Origin: Nocardioides ungokensis
GTDB taxonomy: Bacteria; Actinomycetota; Actinomycetes; Propionibacteriales; Nocardioidaceae
Length of the DNA: 64,000 nucleotides
Direction: 5' to 3'
Assembly (NCBI RefSeq): GCF_013466985.1
Contig: NZ_CP059164.1
Coordinates: 2,365,001-2,429,000 of the forward strand
Below the pieces are notes generated by a model. It did no database searches, had not been told where the DNA came from, and saw nothing but the letters and a program-made list of their open reading frames with translations. Position numbers and translations under genes: made by a program. Below are positions 20,825 through 35,575 of the stretch, piece after piece (the stretch's first letter is position 1; every line of letters begins with the position of its first letter).

Positions 20825-21334
20825 ATGACCACCACCGACGCCGCCCCCATCGTGCCCTCGTTCGGCGAGCCCGAGAGCGGCCGCAAGCTCGCCATCATCT
20901 GCTCGAAGGGCAACCTCGACATGGCCTACCCGGCGCTGATCCTGGCCAACGCGGCCCTGGGCGAGGGGGTTGAGACCCATCTGTTCTTCACGTTCTGGGG
21001 CTTCGACATGATCAACCGGAAGACGATGGGCGACCTGAAGTTCACGATGCTCGGCAACACCGCGACCCACATGCCGCAGGGCCTCGGGGGACTGCCCGGG
21101 ATGACCGCCATGGCCACCCATCAGCTGAAGAAGGCCATCGCCGCGCTCGACGTGCCCGACGTGCCCGAGTTCCTCCAGCAGATCGTGGACTCCGGCGGTC
21201 ACCTCTGGGCCTGCCGGATGTCGGCCGACATGCAGCACCTCGGCCTCGACGACCTCTACGAGGAGGTCGAGGACATCATCAGCGCCTCGGACTTCATCGA
21301 GAAGACCGAGGGCGCGCAGCTGCTGTTCATCTGA
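20825..21334 (+). CDS. DsrE2-like (DsrE/DsrF/DrsH family) sulfur carrier
   Basis: A 169-residue protein of the DsrE fold, DsrE2 group. LAIICSKGNLDMAYPALILA carries Cys26 at the start of the domain, a large hydrophobic middle (LFFTFWGFDMINRKTMG) follows, and Cys130 lies in HLWACRMSADMQHLG, a pattern conserved in DsrE2. Members of this family mobilise persulfide sulfur to TusA or DsrC partners. GAGGAGA precedes the ATG. It forms a three-gene unit with the SQR-like and TusE-like genes. Confidence 0.87.
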   Translation: MTTTDAAPIVPSFGEPESGRKLAIICSKGNLDMAYPALILANAALGEGVETHLFFTFWGFDMINRKTMGDLKFTMLGNTATHMPQGLGGLPGMTAMATHQLKKAIAALDVPDVPEFLQQIVDSGGHLWACRMSADMQHLGLDDLYEEVEDIISASDFIEKTEGAQLLFI

Positions 21335-21345
21335 CCCGCAACCGG

Positions 21346-21359
21346 GGGGGCTGGGTCCC
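21346..21359. promoter_or_regulatory. Weak DosR-like half-box before treT
   Basis: GGGGGCTGGGTCCC keeps the GTCCC right half and GGG left half of the 14-bp pattern, 68 bp before the GTG of the trehalose synthase. It lies in a G/C run, so chance is possible. Confidence 0.25.
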
Positions 21360-21427
21360 CCCTTGGTCCCGGACCACGGTGACCTTCGATCCTCGTCACG
21401 GCCCGGACGGGCAGGGAGGCTCGGGAC

Positions 21428-22855
21428 GTGCAGGAAGTCCGGATCGACGCCGCCCCGCTGGAACGGCTCGAGCACCTGCTGCCCCCTGCTCGCGTGGAGA
21501 TCCTGGAACGGAACGCCGCCCTCGCGCGCAGCCTGCTCGCCGGGCGGACGATCTGGAACCTCAACTCGACCGCGCAGGGCGGCGGCGTCGCGGAGATGCT
21601 GCAGGTCCTGCTGGCGTACGGGCGCGGAGCGGGGGTGAACACCCGCTGGCTCGTCCTCGAGGGCGACCCGGAGTTCTTCGTGATCACCAAGCGGATGCAC
21701 AACATGCTGCACGGGGCGCGCGGCGACGGCGGGAACCTGGGGCCGCGCCAGCTCGGGCACTACCTCGAGGTCAGCCGCACCAATGCCAAGGTCGCTGCCT
21801 CGATGGTCGGGCCCGACGACGTGGTCCTCCTGCACGACCCGCAGACCGCCGGCCTGGTCGAACCGCTCCGCGCGACCGGCGCGCGAGTGGCATGGCGCTG
21901 CCACGTCGGGTCCGGCATGGTGACCGAGGAGACCGAGAAGGCCTGGGGCTTCCTCCGCTCCCTGATCGAGCCCGCGGAGGCGTTCGTCTTCTCCCGCCCC
22001 TCCTACGTGCCCGCCTGGCTGCCCCCGGACCGGGTCCGGATCATCGCACCGTCGATCGACCCGTTCAGCACCAAGAACGCCGAGATGGAGCCGGCCGAGA
22101 TCGGCGCCACCCTGCGTCAGGCCGGTCTGGTCGACCTGCCGGCGGACGGGGGCAGCCTGGTCTTCGCACGACGCCAGGGCTCCACCGGCACGGTGCGTGC
22201 GCATCGTGGCCTGCTGCTCGACGACACCCCGCTGCCTGCCGACGCCCGGATCATCCTGCAGGTCAGCCGCTGGGACCGGCTCAAGGACATGACCGGGGTG
22301 CTGAGCGGGGTTGCCGCGAACCTCGACCTCCTGCCCGAGGACGCGCACCTCGTGCTGGCCGGACCCGACGTCCTGGGGGTGTCCGACGACCCCGAGGGCG
22401 CGGCGGTGCTCGAGACGTGCCGGTCGCTGCGCGACCAGCTGCCCGAAGGCGCCCGCCGACGCATCCACCTGTGCTGCCTGCCGATGGATGACGTGGACGA
22501 GAACGCACACCTCGTCAACGCCCTCCAGCGGCACGCAGCGGTGGTCGTCCAGAAGAGCCTGGCCGAGGGCTTCGGCCTCACCGTGACCGAGCCGATGTGG
22601 AAGGGCCGGCCCGTCGTGGCGGCCGCCGTGGGGGGCATCCCCGACCAGATCGAGGACGGCATCAGCGGCATCCTGCTCCGTGATCCAGCGGACACGGTGG
22701 CCCTCACGAAGGCCGTCGCCGAGCTGCTGGCCGACCCGGCAAGGGCGGCCGCGCTGGGGGCGGCGGCCCACGACCGGGTGCGCGACTACTTCCTCGGTGA
22801 CCGGCACCTGGTGCAGTGGGTCCAGCTCTTCGACGGAGTGCTGCGTGCCACGTGA
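21428..22855 (+). CDS. treT: Trehalose synthase TreT-type GT4 glycosyltransferase
   Basis: Predicted to make trehalose from an NDP-glucose and glucose (475 aa). N-terminal signatures are IWNLNSTAQGGGVAEMLQVLL, then DVVLLHDPQTAGLV and VAWRCHVG, typical of TreT. The C-terminal Rossmann half has ILQVSRWDRLKDMTGVL and QKSLAEGFGLTVTEPMWKGRP, the conserved donor-binding EGFGLTxxE block. The GTG at 21428 has GGGAGG upstream. Trehalose is a desiccation and starvation protectant, which suits the neighbouring stress genes. It could instead be a related trehalose phosphorylase-like GT4. Confidence 0.85.
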   Translation: MQEVRIDAAPLERLEHLLPPARVEILERNAALARSLLAGRTIWNLNSTAQGGGVAEMLQVLLAYGRGAGVNTRWLVLEGDPEFFVITKRMHNMLHGARGDGGNLGPRQLGHYLEVSRTNAKVAASMVGPDDVVLLHDPQTAGLVEPLRATGARVAWRCHVGSGMVTEETEKAWGFLRSLIEPAEAFVFSRPSYVPAWLPPDRVRIIAPSIDPFSTKNAEMEPAEIGATLRQAGLVDLPADGGSLVFARRQGSTGTVRAHRGLLLDDTPLPADARIILQVSRWDRLKDMTGVLSGVAANLDLLPEDAHLVLAGPDVLGVSDDPEGAAVLETCRSLRDQLPEGARRRIHLCCLPMDDVDENAHLVNALQRHAAVVVQKSLAEGFGLTVTEPMWKGRPVVAAAVGGIPDQIEDGISGILLRDPADTVALTKAVAELLADPARAAALGAAAHDRVRDYFLGDRHLVQWVQLFDGVLRAT

Positions 22856-22975
22856 GACAGAAGGCCCGAGGCCGGATGACGGGCGGCCCTGTGCGCGGTG
22901 CACGGTCGCGACGAGGCTCGGTGCCGAGCCCGAACGGCGGGTCGGACCGACGGGGATCGATGGGGAAGGATGCCG

Positions 22976-23917
22976 ATGGGTGTTCAGCTGAAGGCCCCGG
23001 TCGTCGTGGGGGTCGACGGCACCCAGCAGGGCCTGCACGCGGTGCAGTTCGCCGTCGCCGAGGCGCGGCGGGTCGGCTGCGGCGTACGCCTCGTGCACTC
23101 GTTGCCGGAGCTCGCCGCCACGTCGCCCATCGTGCCCATGATCGGCTACGAGGCCTTCGACGACATGGCCCAGAAGATCATGCGGGAGGCGGAGCAGGCG
23201 GCGCGCACCCACTGGGACGGCCTGGTGCCGCTGGAGAAGGTGATCCGGACCGGTCCCCGCGTGCACGTCCTGGTCCAGGAGAGCGTGGGAGCGCACATGG
23301 TGGTCCTCGGGCACCGGGACCGTCCCCTGCTCGGCCGGGTGTTCACGGCCTCCACGACGACGGGAGTCGCCATGCGCGCCCGCTGCCCGGTCGTGTGCAT
23401 CCCGATGGTGTGGCAGGCAGCCGCGAACCACGGGCAGGTGGTGGTCGGCATCGAGGATCCGGAGCACGCCTACCAGGTCCTTTCGCACGCCTTCGTCGCG
23501 GCGAGCACGCGGCGGGCGCGGCTTCGGGTCCTGCACACCTGGAAGCTGCAGCGGCCGTACGACGACCTCGTCGTCAGCAGCCGGGAGGCCGAGGCGTGGA
23601 CGGTGTCGCTGACCGAGAAGCTGCGCGCCGCCCTGGCCGACCTCCGGACTGCCTATGCCGAGGTGCCAGTCGAGATCGACGTCCGTCACCAGGACCCGCC
23701 CGCAGCCCTGCTCGGGGCGACCGAGGGCGCGGACCTGCTGGTGATCGGCCGCCGGGGCCACGGCGCCCCCATCGGGATGCCGTTGGGCTCCACCGCCCGG
23801 GCGATGATCCGCGAGGCACGTTGTCCCGTCGAGATCACGCCCCTGCACCCCGCGGAGCTGGACACCTCGACCGCCGACCTGGCCCTCACGGCCGACGAGC
23901 TGTCTCCCCAGATCTGA
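22976..23917 (+). CDS. Tandem universal stress protein
   Basis: A 313-residue protein with two Usp domains (about 8-140 and 155-300). The N-terminal domain opens APVVVGVDGTQQGLHAV. Its nucleotide loop GHRDRPLLGRVF departs from the consensus. The second domain opens QVVVGIEDPEHAYQV and ends GRRGHGAPIGMPLGSTAR, close to the GxxG(9x)GS ATP-binding motif, so only the second half clearly looks ATP-binding. ATG 22976 has GGGGAAGGA upstream; an ATG six bases earlier is possible. Tandem Usp proteins are frequent members of hypoxia and dormancy regulons. Confidence 0.85.
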   Translation: MGVQLKAPVVVGVDGTQQGLHAVQFAVAEARRVGCGVRLVHSLPELAATSPIVPMIGYEAFDDMAQKIMREAEQAARTHWDGLVPLEKVIRTGPRVHVLVQESVGAHMVVLGHRDRPLLGRVFTASTTTGVAMRARCPVVCIPMVWQAAANHGQVVVGIEDPEHAYQVLSHAFVAASTRRARLRVLHTWKLQRPYDDLVVSSREAEAWTVSLTEKLRAALADLRTAYAEVPVEIDVRHQDPPAALLGATEGADLLVIGRRGHGAPIGMPLGSTARAMIREARCPVEITPLHPAELDTSTADLALTADELSPQI

Positions 23918-23950
23918 CCAGCCCGGTGTGGCCGGGACGGGTGGCCATTC

Positions 23951-23964
23951 GGGACCTTGGTCCC
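23951..23964. promoter_or_regulatory. DosR/DevR-like palindrome
   Basis: GGGACCTTGGTCCC, a perfect inverted repeat preceded by TTC. It matches 12 of 14 positions of the mycobacterial dormancy-box core and lies 78 bp before the ATG of the next gene, a normal distance for an activator site. Confidence 0.55.
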
Positions 23965-24042
23965 TGTCGTGTGCCGGGTACCCAAGGTTGAGTAGTGCGG
24001 GCGTGCCCGACCGGGCGCGTCCCGCCACTCGATGGAGGAGCC

Positions 24043-24687
24043 ATGGGGCCCCGACTCGTCCGCATCGCGGCCGCGGCCGCAGAACGCCTCGCCGACCAGG
24101 GCGCGGCCCGGGAGAACGCCAGGATCGCCGCCACCCGCCTGGCACAGGGGCGCGTCGACCGGCTCGAGGTCGAGAACTATCTGGCCCAGCACGTGCGCAG
24201 CCACCCCTGCGCCAGCGGGTGCAGGACCCGTCTGGCTCGCGCCACGGCGCGGCCCGCTGACACACCCGCCGGGGCGACCTCCCCCCTCCACGGGGTCGTA
24301 GGTCCCTTACCGGTGCCCGGCCGCCGACGGCACGGTGGGCACATGAGCACCGAAGAGCGCATCGCCCGACTCGAGGGCCAGATCGAGGAGCTCCGGGCCA
24401 GGCAGGCCGAGCTCCACAACCAGCTCGCCCAGGCCCAGCTGGACCAGTGGCAGGGACGGGTGGAGGACCTCGAGGTCCAGCTGCACCTGGCCTCGATGGA
24501 CGCCAACGACCGGGCGGCCGCCCTGATGCAGCAGGTACGCGGCAGGTGGACGGACGTACGCCGCCAGCTCGACGACGCCACGGTGACGGTCTCGAGCATC
24601 GGCGGCACCTTGCGCGAGGGCCTCGAGAAGGCGGTCCGGGACCTGCGCCAGGCGATCCTGGAGAGCAAGAACAAGCTCGTGCCATGA
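24043..24687 (+). CDS. Coiled-coil protein of unknown function, possibly two genes
   Basis: One open frame of 214 residues with GGAGG before the ATG at 24043. Residues 1 to about 65 are helical and Ala/Arg-rich, ending in a SHPCASGCR cluster. Residues about 65-100 look unlike protein (Pro/Gly-rich linker). From Met about 101 (ATG 24343) a clear coiled coil follows: EERIARLEGQIEELRARQAE and LREGLEKAVRDLRQAIL. A DosR-like box just before 24343 suggests the second half may be a separate 114-residue gene (24343-24687). The stop overlaps the next ATG (ATGA). Confidence 0.6.
   Translation: MGPRLVRIAAAAAERLADQGAARENARIAATRLAQGRVDRLEVENYLAQHVRSHPCASGCRTRLARATARPADTPAGATSPLHGVVGPLPVPGRRRHGGHMSTEERIARLEGQIEELRARQAELHNQLAQAQLDQWQGRVEDLEVQLHLASMDANDRAAALMQQVRGRWTDVRRQLDDATVTVSSIGGTLREGLEKAVRDLRQAILESKNKLVP
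24293..24306. promoter_or_regulatory. DosR-like box inside the coiled-coil reading frame
   Basis: GGGTCGTAGGTCCC matches 11 of 14 core positions and ends 36 bp before ATG 24343. Its position favours a promoter for the internal start. Confidence 0.4.
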
Positions 24688-24950
24688 GCCGGCAGGGGGA
24701 GGACTCCGAGGGTGGCCGCGGGCTCGGGGCCGGCGCGGTCTCGAGCCTGGCCGGGGTCGCCGTCCTGCTGGTGTTCGTCGTCCAGAACACCGAGGACGTC
24801 CGGTTCCACTTCCTGTTCCTGGACTTCACGTGGCCGCTGTGGTTCTACACCGTGGTGGTCGCGGCGTTCGGAGCGATGGTGTGGTTCGGGCTCGGCGTGA
24901 TGCGGCGGCACCGGCGACGCAAGGCGCGCCGCGAGGCGAGGCGGGACTGA
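24684..24950 (+). CDS. LapA/DUF1049-type membrane protein
   Basis: An 88-residue protein with two membrane helices: about 17-34 (GAVSSLAGVAVLLVFVVQN) and about 50-70 (WFYTVVVAAFGAMVWFGLG). The pattern VVQNTEDVRFHFLFLDF between the helices is the LapA-domain signature. A very basic tail ends the protein. It is translationally coupled to the coiled-coil gene (ATGA overlap), suggesting that the two act together at the membrane. Function is unknown. Confidence 0.8.
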   Translation: MSRQGEDSEGGRGLGAGAVSSLAGVAVLLVFVVQNTEDVRFHFLFLDFTWPLWFYTVVVAAFGAMVWFGLGVMRRHRRRKARREARRD

Positions 24951-24954
24951 ACGC

Positions 24955-27408
24955 TCAGGCGCCGGGGACGGCGCCGTGCTGGACCCGGATCGTCATGATG
25001 GCCATGTCGTCGTGCTGCGGCGCGTCGCTGAACTCCTCGACCAGCCGGCGGATCCGGTCGGCCACCGCCTGGGCGGGCAGCCGTGCCGGCACGTCGGCGG
25101 CGCTCGCGACCTCGTCGGCGAAGGACTCCTCGCCCAGCATCCGGTTGCCGTCCCGGCGCTCCAGCACGCCGTCGGTGACGATGACCAGCAGGTCGTCGCG
25201 GCGGAGCGTGTGACTCTCCTGGACGTAGGCGACGTGTTCGACCACGCCGAGCAGGGTCTGCGGCGTGCCGATCTCCTGGACAGCGCCGTCCGACGCGACC
25301 AGGAACGGCGGTGGGTGGCCGGCGTTGACCAGGTCGAGCCGGACCCGCCCGCCCTCGGCGCGCAGGGTGCCGCAGACGAGGGTCAGGAAGCGGGAGCGCG
25401 GCCCTTCCTCGAGGATCGCGGTGTTGAGCCGCTCCAGCGTGGCCGCCAGGGGGAGGCCCGTGCGAGCGAGGGCCTGGATGGTGTGCCTGGCGAGCCCGGT
25501 CACGGCGGCCGCGTGCGCGCCGGTGCCGCAGACGTCGCCGACGACGAAGCACCAGGCTCCGTTGCCGGTCGGGAACAGGTCGTAGAAGTCGCCGCCGGCG
25601 GCGGCGTCCTCGCCGGCGGCCTGGTAGACGACGCCGACGTCGAAGCCCGGCGCCGTCGGCACGGTCGGCGGGAGCAGGCTCTCCTGGAGGGCCCGACCGG
25701 CCGCCTGCAGGGCGCCGTGCGCCCGTGCGTTGTCGATCGCCAGGGCCGCCCGACGGGCGATCGAGTCGGTGATCAGGGAGAGCTCGCTGCGCAGCCGCTC
25801 CTCACGGGTCCGGCCGACGGTGAGCTGACCGATCCGCTTCCCGCGGGCGACCAGGGGGAGGCTCGCCGTGGCGTATCCGTTGACCGACACCGTGCCGGCC
25901 ACGAGCTGGCTCTCGGGCATCGCCTCGAGGGTGGTGCGCAGCTCGTCGCTCTGCGTCTCGTCCTCGTGCCAGACCTGCTGCAGCACGAGCTTTCCGCGCT
26001 CGTCGGCCAGGTGGATCGCACACCAGCGGGCGATCCGGGGGACGACGATCTGGCCGGTGATGGCCATGGTCATGTCCTGGTCCAGTGACCCGGCGAGGAG
26101 GTCTCCGGCCTCGGCGATGTAGCTGAGCCAGCCCCGCCGCTCCCGCTCGGAGGCCTGGAGCCGGCCGCGATCGGCCGTGAGCGCGATCGAGTCGGCGAAG
26201 CGCTGCAGCTGCGCGGACTGGTCGTCGGTGAAGCCGTTGGCGACGGCGGAGACAGCTCCCACCGCGCCCACCAGCTTGCCCTCCACGAGCAGCGGCACCA
26301 CCACGAGCGAGCGCAGCCCCGTGCCCGCCAGCAGCGGCACGTCGAAGGTCTCGAGGTCCGGTACGACGACCGGCAGGGCCGCGCTGTGCTCGTCGGGCGT
26401 GCCGGGGGATCCGCGCGCGATCCGGCGCCCCAGCAGCTCCTCCGGGAGCCCGCTCACGGCGACGACCTCGAGCTCGTCGTCGAAGTCACGCGAGATGAGC
26501 ACGTAGGTCGCAGCGGCGTTGATCGGGTCCCTCACCTGCTCCGCCGCCAGGGTGAGGTAGTCCTCCATGCCGAGACGCACCAGCGCGTCCGCGCGGAGCC
26601 CGAAGGTCGCCGCACCCGGCGAGACCGGCCGGGGGAGACCGGCCGGATGCTCGAGGAGTGCCCGTTGGGCCTCCGCGACGACGAGGGCGACGGTTCCCTT
26701 GTCGTCGGCCGCACGCGTGTGCGAGGCGAAGACCGCCTCGCTCGCCCCGCTGCGGCAGGCCACGGCGTACGTGCCCTGCCAGCCGCCCGCTCCCTCCGGC
26801 GCGGCCAGGTCCTCAGGAGGTCCGCTGCCGGCGCCCTGCTCGATCAGGTCGGCGTAGCGTCGACCGGTTGCCTCGTCGGCCTGCCAGCCGAAGAGTGCGG
26901 TCGCGTCGTCGTTCCAGCCGGTGACCACACCGTCGTCCGAGATCGCGATGACGGCGACGTGGGTGCCGTGCGCGGGTGCGGGCACCCTGCCGACCCCGTC
27001 GCGCGCGGCGGAGGTTGCCTCCTGTTCGTAGATGACCCAGACCCGCTTGGTGGTCCGGGTGTACTCCACCCCCCAGGCACTGGCGAGCGACGTCGTGATG
27101 ACCAGTCCCCGCCCGTGCTCGGAGGTGTCGGGCGGCCGGTCGGTCACGATCGGGAGCTTGCGTCCGGGGTGCTGGTCCTCGACGTCGATCCGGAGCTGGC
27201 TTCCGTGCAGGCCCAGGGTCAGCCGCGCGGTCGTGCCGGTATGGACCACCGCGTTCGTCACGAGCTCGCTGACGATCAGGGACGCCCCGTCGACGAGCTC
27301 GTCCTCTCCCCACTCCTCCAGGGTTCGTCGCGCGAAGCGTCGCGCCTCGGCGACGGAACTCGCTTCCGCGACGAAGAACTGCTGCGCGCGCACCGGGAAT
27401 GAGGTCAT
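24955..27408 (-). CDS. Multi-domain SpoIIE (PP2C-type) phosphatase with HATPase, PAS and GAF domains
   Basis: An 817-residue soluble signalling protein. Order: RsbW-like HATPase at about 15-140 ([31 protein letters not shown]); PAS at about 150-260 ([20 protein letters not shown]); GAF at about 300-440; second GAF at about 450-580; SpoIIE phosphatase at about 605-815 ([56 protein letters not shown]). Such proteins switch anti-sigma or anti-anti-sigma factors in response to ligands. It carries both kinase-like and phosphatase ends. It is divergent from the HAMP hybrid kinase across a shared inverted repeat. Confidence 0.9.
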   Translation of the reverse strand: MTSFPVRAQQFFVAEASSVAEARRFARRTLEEWGEDELVDGASLIVSELVTNAVVHTGTTARLTLGLHGSQLRIDVEDQHPGRKLPIVTDRPPDTSEHGRGLVITTSLASAWGVEYTRTTKRVWVIYEQEATSAARDGVGRVPAPAHGTHVAVIAISDDGVVTGWNDDATALFGWQADEATGRRYADLIEQGAGSGPPEDLAAPEGAGGWQGTYAVACRSGASEAVFASHTRAADDKGTVALVVAEAQRALLEHPAGLPRPVSPGAATFGLRADALVRLGMEDYLTLAAEQVRDPINAAATYVLISRDFDDELEVVAVSGLPEELLGRRIARGSPGTPDEHSAALPVVVPDLETFDVPLLAGTGLRSLVVVPLLVEGKLVGAVGAVSAVANGFTDDQSAQLQRFADSIALTADRGRLQASERERRGWLSYIAEAGDLLAGSLDQDMTMAITGQIVVPRIARWCAIHLADERGKLVLQQVWHEDETQSDELRTTLEAMPESQLVAGTVSVNGYATASLPLVARGKRIGQLTVGRTREERLRSELSLITDSIARRAALAIDNARAHGALQAAGRALQESLLPPTVPTAPGFDVGVVYQAAGEDAAAGGDFYDLFPTGNGAWCFVVGDVCGTGAHAAAVTGLARHTIQALARTGLPLAATLERLNTAILEEGPRSRFLTLVCGTLRAEGGRVRLDLVNAGHPPPFLVASDGAVQEIGTPQTLLGVVEHVAYVQESHTLRRDDLLVIVTDGVLERRDGNRMLGEESFADEVASAADVPARLPAQAVADRIRRLVEEFSDAPQHDDMAIMTIRVQHGAVPGA

Positions 27409-27418
27409 GGTGGTCTTC

Positions 27419-27439
27419 GGGACTCGTTGGCTGAGTCCC
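27419..27439. promoter_or_regulatory. Inverted repeat between the phosphatase and hybrid kinase genes
   Basis: GGGACTC and GAGTCCC, perfect 7-bp arms with a 7-bp centre, lie 10 bp before the phosphatase start and 45 bp before the kinase start. The half-sites resemble DosR-type GGGAC, but spacing is wider. Confidence 0.5.
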
Positions 27440-27484
27440 CTCATGGTGACAGACTCAGCGGGACGGGCCATCGAGGAGAGCCGA

Positions 27485-33236
<5,752 letters not shown>

Positions 33237-33240
<4 letters not shown>

Positions 33241-33884
33241 CCGAGCGCGCCAAGATCCTGATGGTCGACGACCGCCCGGAGAACCTGCTCGCGCTCGAGG
33301 CGATCCTCGGGTCGCTGGACCTCGACCTGGTGCGCGCGAGCTCGGGTGACGAGGCCCTGCGCGCCCTGCTCAAGGACGACTTCGCGCTGATCCTGCTCGA
33401 TGCCCAGATGCCGGGGATGGACGGCTTCGAGACCGCCACCCGGATCAAGCGGCGGACCCGGACCAAGGACGTCCCGATCATCTTCCTGACCGCGGTCGAC
33501 AAGGACCTCAGCAGCTCCTACCGCGGCTACGTGGCCGGCGGTGCCGACTACCTCGCCAAGCCGTTCGACCCGTGGATCCTGCGCGCCAAGGTCCAGGTGT
33601 TCGTCGACCTGTGGCACGCGGGCCGGGTACAGGCGGCTCAGGCGGCCCTGCTCCGCGACCGCTCGGACCCGAAGGTGGCCGGCTCCCTCCGGGCACGCCT
33701 GTCGGTGCTGGACGAGGCCGTGGACGCCCTCGCCGTCGAGCTGGAGGAGGTGGGACCCGGCGGGGTCGCGGCGCTGGAGCGGGTGCGCAGGGAGATCGAG
33801 GCGCTGCGCGACGCCGTGTCCGGTCTCTCCGTCGTGCCAGCCGCCGCACCCGACCACGATGCGGGGAATGTTTCGGCGCGGTGA
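33237..33884 (+). CDS. Response regulator with helical C-terminal part
   Basis: A 215-residue protein. Receiver domain at about 5-125: ILMVDDRPENLLALEAIL, phospho-Asp in LILLDAQMPGMDGFE, and the Lys in ADYLAKPFDPWILRAK. The last ~80 residues are helical and hydrophilic (ARLSVLDEAVDALAVELEE) with no HTH or enzymatic domain, so it likely acts by protein contact. The GTG at 33237 overlaps the stop of the hybrid kinase (GTGA), so the two are co-translated and almost certainly partners. An in-frame GTG at 33228 is an alternative. Confidence 0.87.
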
Positions 33885-33935
33885 CCGGCTGTGCCCTGGA
33901 GAGGCACGACCAATCGATCCCAGGAGGGACACCAC

Positions 33936-34627
33936 GTGAGCAAGATCCTCTTCGTCGTCACCGGAGCGAAGTTCTGGACGCTGGCCGACGGGACGCAGCA
34001 CCCCACCGGCTTCTGGGCCGAGGAGCTCGCCGCGCCGTACCGCACGTTCGTCGAGGCGGGCCACGAGATCGTCGTGGCGACGCCCGGGGAGTGGTCCCGG
34101 TCGTCGACCAGGGCAGCCTCGCTGCGGACGCGAACGGCGGGCAGGCCCAGGCCGACGCGATCAAGGCCGAGCTCGAGCAGATCGACCAGCTCCGGCAGCC
34201 GGTCGCGCTCGAGAGCGTCGACCTCGCCGACTACGCCGCGGTGTTCTACCCCGGCGGCCACGGCCCCATGGAGGACCTCGCCGTCGACGCGACCTCGGGT
34301 GCGGTGCTCACCTCCACGCTGGAGTCCGGCAAGCCGCTCGGCATCGTCTGCCACGCGCCGGCCGCCCTGCTGGCCACGGCCGACGAGACCGGCACGTCGC
34401 CGTTCGCCGGCTACCGGCTCACCGGGTTCACCAACGCGGAGGAGACCCAGGCCGGCCTCGCCGACAAGGCGAAGTGGCTGCTCCAGGACCGCCTCGTCGG
34501 CCTCGGGGTGGACTTCCAGGAGGGCGAGCCGTGGGGCGAGCACGTCGAGGTCGACCGCAACCTCTTCACCGGTCAGAACCCGGCGTCCTCGCGGGCCCTC
34601 GCGGAGCACATGGTCAAGGCCCTCTGA
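33936..34627 (+). CDS. DJ-1/PfpI-family protein (frameshifted as given)
   Basis: Type-1 glutamine-amidotransferase-like fold, the group that includes Hsp31-type glyoxalase and chaperone proteins. The first frame reads SKILFVVTGAKFWTLADG to VVATPG. At about 34092 a run of four G should be five, giving GGVVPVVDQGSL in the second frame. The nucleophile elbow is IVCHAPAALL with the catalytic Cys, and GGHGPMEDL the conserved Glu/Gly loop. The start is GTG 33936 with AGGAGGG upstream. It probably protects against reactive carbonyls. It is convergent with the PfkB gene. Confidence 0.85.
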
Positions 34628-34640
34628 GGTCTTCCCGGCG

Positions 34641-35495
34641 CTACCCGACGTCGAGGAGCGGGCTCAGGTGCTCGGTGGTCAACGCCCGAGCAGCCTGGGC
34701 CGCTCCGGCGGCGAGGGCGTCGCCGACGCCGGCCCCGTCCAGCGTCGCGTGGAGGAACCCGGCCATGAACGCGTCGCCGGCACCGTTGGTGTCGACGACG
34801 TCGGCCACGGGGACAGCGGACACCCGATGGACCATGCCGTGGGCGTCGACGGCCACCGCGCCCTCCGCTCCGAGGGTGCAGACCGCCACCGAGGCGCCGT
34901 TGCCGACCGTCGTGCGCAGGAAGTCGAGCGGTGCGGCCAGCTTGTCGGCGTTCATGAAGACGTAGTCCGCAGCGTCGAGGAACGGCCTGTGGAAGTCGTC
35001 GCGCCCGTCGTGGTCGTGCACGTCGGTCCACACCGGAACCCCCGTGGTGGCGACCAGCCCGACGAGGTCGCGCGAGCGGGTCGACAGGTCGAGCACGGCG
35101 GCGCGGGCAGATCCCAGCGCGTCCAGCAGCCCCGCCGGTGCGGTGGTGGTGGCCGGGACCGGCACGTCGAGGTAGAGCGAGACGCGCTCGCCGCCCGGAC
35201 CCATGAGGTTGAGGTGGCGCTCGCTCGGCCCGTCGGTCACCTCCGCCACGACGTCGACGCCCGCTGAGGCGAGGGCGGCGAGGATCGTTTCGGCGACCTG
35301 GTCGGTGCCGACGACCGTGTGCAGCAGCGTCGGACGGCCCAGGTCGGTCAGGTGCAGCGCCTTGCCCGCCGACGTGCCGCCCAGGGTCAGGCGGTCTCCT
35401 CGCGCGAACTGCATGTGCGGCACCGGTCGGGGGAGGGCGTCGAGGTCCACCACGTGGTTCCACGAGGCGGGGCCGCACACGATCACGTCAGGCAT
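34641..35495 (-). CDS. PfkB-family carbohydrate kinase
   Basis: A 284-residue ribokinase-like sugar or nucleoside kinase. The N-terminal VIVCGPASWNHVVDLDALP gives the first strand, GGTSAGKALHLTDLGRP the GG substrate motif, and VVDTNGAGDAFMAGFL the PfkB signature with the catalytic Asp. The substrate is not deducible. TACCCT lies six bases before the ATG, so the transcript is probably leaderless. It is convergent with the DJ-1 gene (13-bp gap). Confidence 0.88.
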   Translation of the reverse strand: MPDVIVCGPASWNHVVDLDALPRPVPHMQFARGDRLTLGGTSAGKALHLTDLGRPTLLHTVVGTDQVAETILAALASAGVDVVAEVTDGPSERHLNLMGPGGERVSLYLDVPVPATTTAPAGLLDALGSARAAVLDLSTRSRDLVGLVATTGVPVWTDVHDHDGRDDFHRPFLDAADYVFMNADKLAAPLDFLRTTVGNGASVAVCTLGAEGAVAVDAHGMVHRVSAVPVADVVDTNGAGDAFMAGFLHATLDGAGVGDALAAGAAQAARALTTEHLSPLLDVG

Positions 35496-35501
35496 GCGAC
35501 G

Positions 35502-35507
35502 AGGGTA
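35502..35507 (-). promoter_or_regulatory. Leaderless -10 of the PfkB gene
   Basis: Minus-strand TACCCT six bases upstream of ATG 35495. Confidence 0.5.
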
Positions 35508-35563
35508 GGGCGGAGCGTAGGGCCGGGCCCTGCTGATCCCCTGACTCCCGGGTCACGGTCCAG

Positions 35564-35569
35564 TACGGT
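35564..35569 (+). promoter_or_regulatory. Leaderless -10 of the ferric-reductase-like gene
   Basis: TACGGT six bases before GTG 35576; no ribosome site. Confidence 0.55.
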
Positions 35570-35575
35570 CTGCGC

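Noticed and set aside
20537..24829. A 1,430-residue open frame on the minus strand across the sulfur, treT and usp genes
   Set aside because: It is the antisense shadow of several well-supported plus-strand genes; its composition is Arg/Gly/Pro-rich with no family motif.
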